Assembly (NCBI RefSeq): GCF_002843175.1 | Contig: NZ_PJEO01000056.1 | Location: 1-64,000, forward strand | DNA length: 64,000 nucleotides | Direction: 5' to 3' | From: Confluentibacter flavum | GTDB taxonomy: Bacteria; Bacteroidota; Bacteroidia; Flavobacteriales; Flavobacteriaceae | Shown here: piece after piece, positions 63,376-64,000 of the stretch | Numbering within the stretch: position 1 is the first letter of the stretch | How the letters are laid out: each line of letters begins with the position of its first letter | Notes under the pieces: model-generated | What the model was told of the DNA's origin: nothing | Seen by the model: only the letters and a program-made list of their open reading frames with translations | Database searches by the model: none | Position numbers and translations under genes: made by a program

Positions 63376-64000
63376 ATGAAAAAATATAAATTAATTATTC
63401 TATTTCTCTTTATGGGAAATTACTTGTTTGGTCAAACATCAAAAAGTATTGGTGAAGCAACCAGTCAATTTATATCTACCCTTAGTCAAGAAGAAATAGA
63501 ATTGGTGAGCTTCGATTTTGAAGATTCTTTGAGAACGAAATGGACAAATCTTCCGATTGGGTTGCAAAAAAGACACGGAATAAGATATGGTCATCTATCC
63601 GAGAATAGTAAGATTGCTTTCCATCATTTATTGACCACTCTATTTAGTTCTCAAGGATACTTGAAGACAACCAGTATTATGGTACTTGACGATGTGCTAA
63701 ACGAAGTCTATAAGGAGGCTTACGAGAGAAAATTGATTCCCGATGAAGTTTACCAAGAAATACGAGCACTGAATTGGGATTATGGAAATTACTTCATTGC
63801 GATTTGGGGTGAGCCAAATTTACAAGACCCTTGGGGACTAAAATTTGAAGGACATCACATTTCAATAAATCTATCGATTGTTGGCGGTGAAGTTTCCCTT
63901 ACACCTCTATTCTTAGGAACTGACCCGGCAGAGGTCACCATATCTAAGTATTCCGGGTTAAGAGTGCTAAGCAAAGAAGAAGATTATGGCCTGTTATTCA
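63376..64000 (+). CDS. DUF3500 family protein, partial at the right window edge
   Basis: Open from ATG 63376 through the last base, 208 codons with no stop. Signal peptide (MKKYKLIILFLFMGNYLFGQ), then the same pattern as the protein at 60299-61312: RHGIRYGHLSENSKIAFHHLLTTLFSSQGYLKTTSIM, NYFIAIWGEPNLQDPWGLKFEGHHISINLSIVGGEVSLTPLFLGTDPAEV. The shared WGEP/YGNP...FEGHHIS and [20 protein letters not shown] blocks show they are paralogues; the C-terminal half lies outside the window. Confidence 0.85.
   Translation, partial: MKKYKLIILFLFMGNYLFGQTSKSIGEATSQFISTLSQEEIELVSFDFEDSLRTKWTNLPIGLQKRHGIRYGHLSENSKIAFHHLLTTLFSSQGYLKTTSIMVLDDVLNEVYKEAYERKLIPDEVYQEIRALNWDYGNYFIAIWGEPNLQDPWGLKFEGHHISINLSIVGGEVSLTPLFLGTDPAEVTISKYSGLRVLSKEEDYGLLF

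Overview
The window looks like the chromosome of an AT-rich member of the Flavobacteriaceae (Bacteroidota). The support is two SusC/SusD pairs, a hybrid two-component regulator, a type IX secretion (T9SS) C-terminal sorting domain, single-domain response regulators, promoters of the TAnnTTTG type, and the general absence of Shine-Dalgarno sequences. No rRNA, tRNA or CRISPR array was seen.

Layout. 1-1029: an intact IS982-family insertion sequence at the left edge. 1072-5555: two histidine kinase/response regulator pairs on the minus strand, each pair overlapping. 6105-8197: an MscS channel and a family 4 glycosyltransferase. 8619-27223: a minus-strand polysaccharide utilization operon whose order matches the xylan utilization (xus) cluster of Bacteroidota: xusA-xusB-xusC-xusD-xusE-xyn10C, then a GH5 enzyme and a 1350-residue FG-GAP/UnbV-vanadium haloperoxidase fusion with a T9SS tail. 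27817-31968: its likely hybrid two-component sensor. 32221-36475: a hybrid kinase with an HPt domain, a sigma54-dependent response regulator and a small secreted protein with a candidate -24/-12 promoter. 36821-46831: a hexuronate catabolic region (truncated SDR, uxaC, exuT-like, uxaB, uxaA; opposite strand eda and kdgK; a LacI-type regulator with two candidate operators). 46990-50508: an unknown membrane protein, two rhodaneses and two thioredoxin-fold proteins. 50645-51106: a MarR regulator. 51189-58608: the trp operon. 58640-64000: SIMPL protein, TrmL, two DUF3500 proteins (the second cut by the window edge) and an RhlE-type helicase with two small genes behind it.

How the genes work together. 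Surface lipoproteins and TonB-dependent transporters of the xus operon would bind and cut xylan at the cell surface and import oligosaccharides. Uronic acids from decorated plant or algal polysaccharide could enter the neighbouring isomerase-reductase-dehydratase-kinase-aldolase route to pyruvate and glyceraldehyde 3-phosphate. Only the tagaturonate/altronate branch is complete here; a degraded SDR lies where a second reductase might have been.

Most notable items. (1) A classical attenuator precedes trpE: a 20-codon leader ORF with three consecutive Trp codons followed by a strong intrinsic terminator. (2) The trp operon is complete (E,G,D,C,F,B,A), but every junction from trpG to trpA carries a different palindromic repeat or a small four-helix-bundle gene bounded by inverted repeats; one repeat supplies the trpF stop codon and leaves a 35-bp echo of the trpF 3' end downstream. 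(3) The haloperoxidase fusion keeps all vanadate-binding motifs and closes a xylan operon. (4) The sigma54 activator has a plausible local target.
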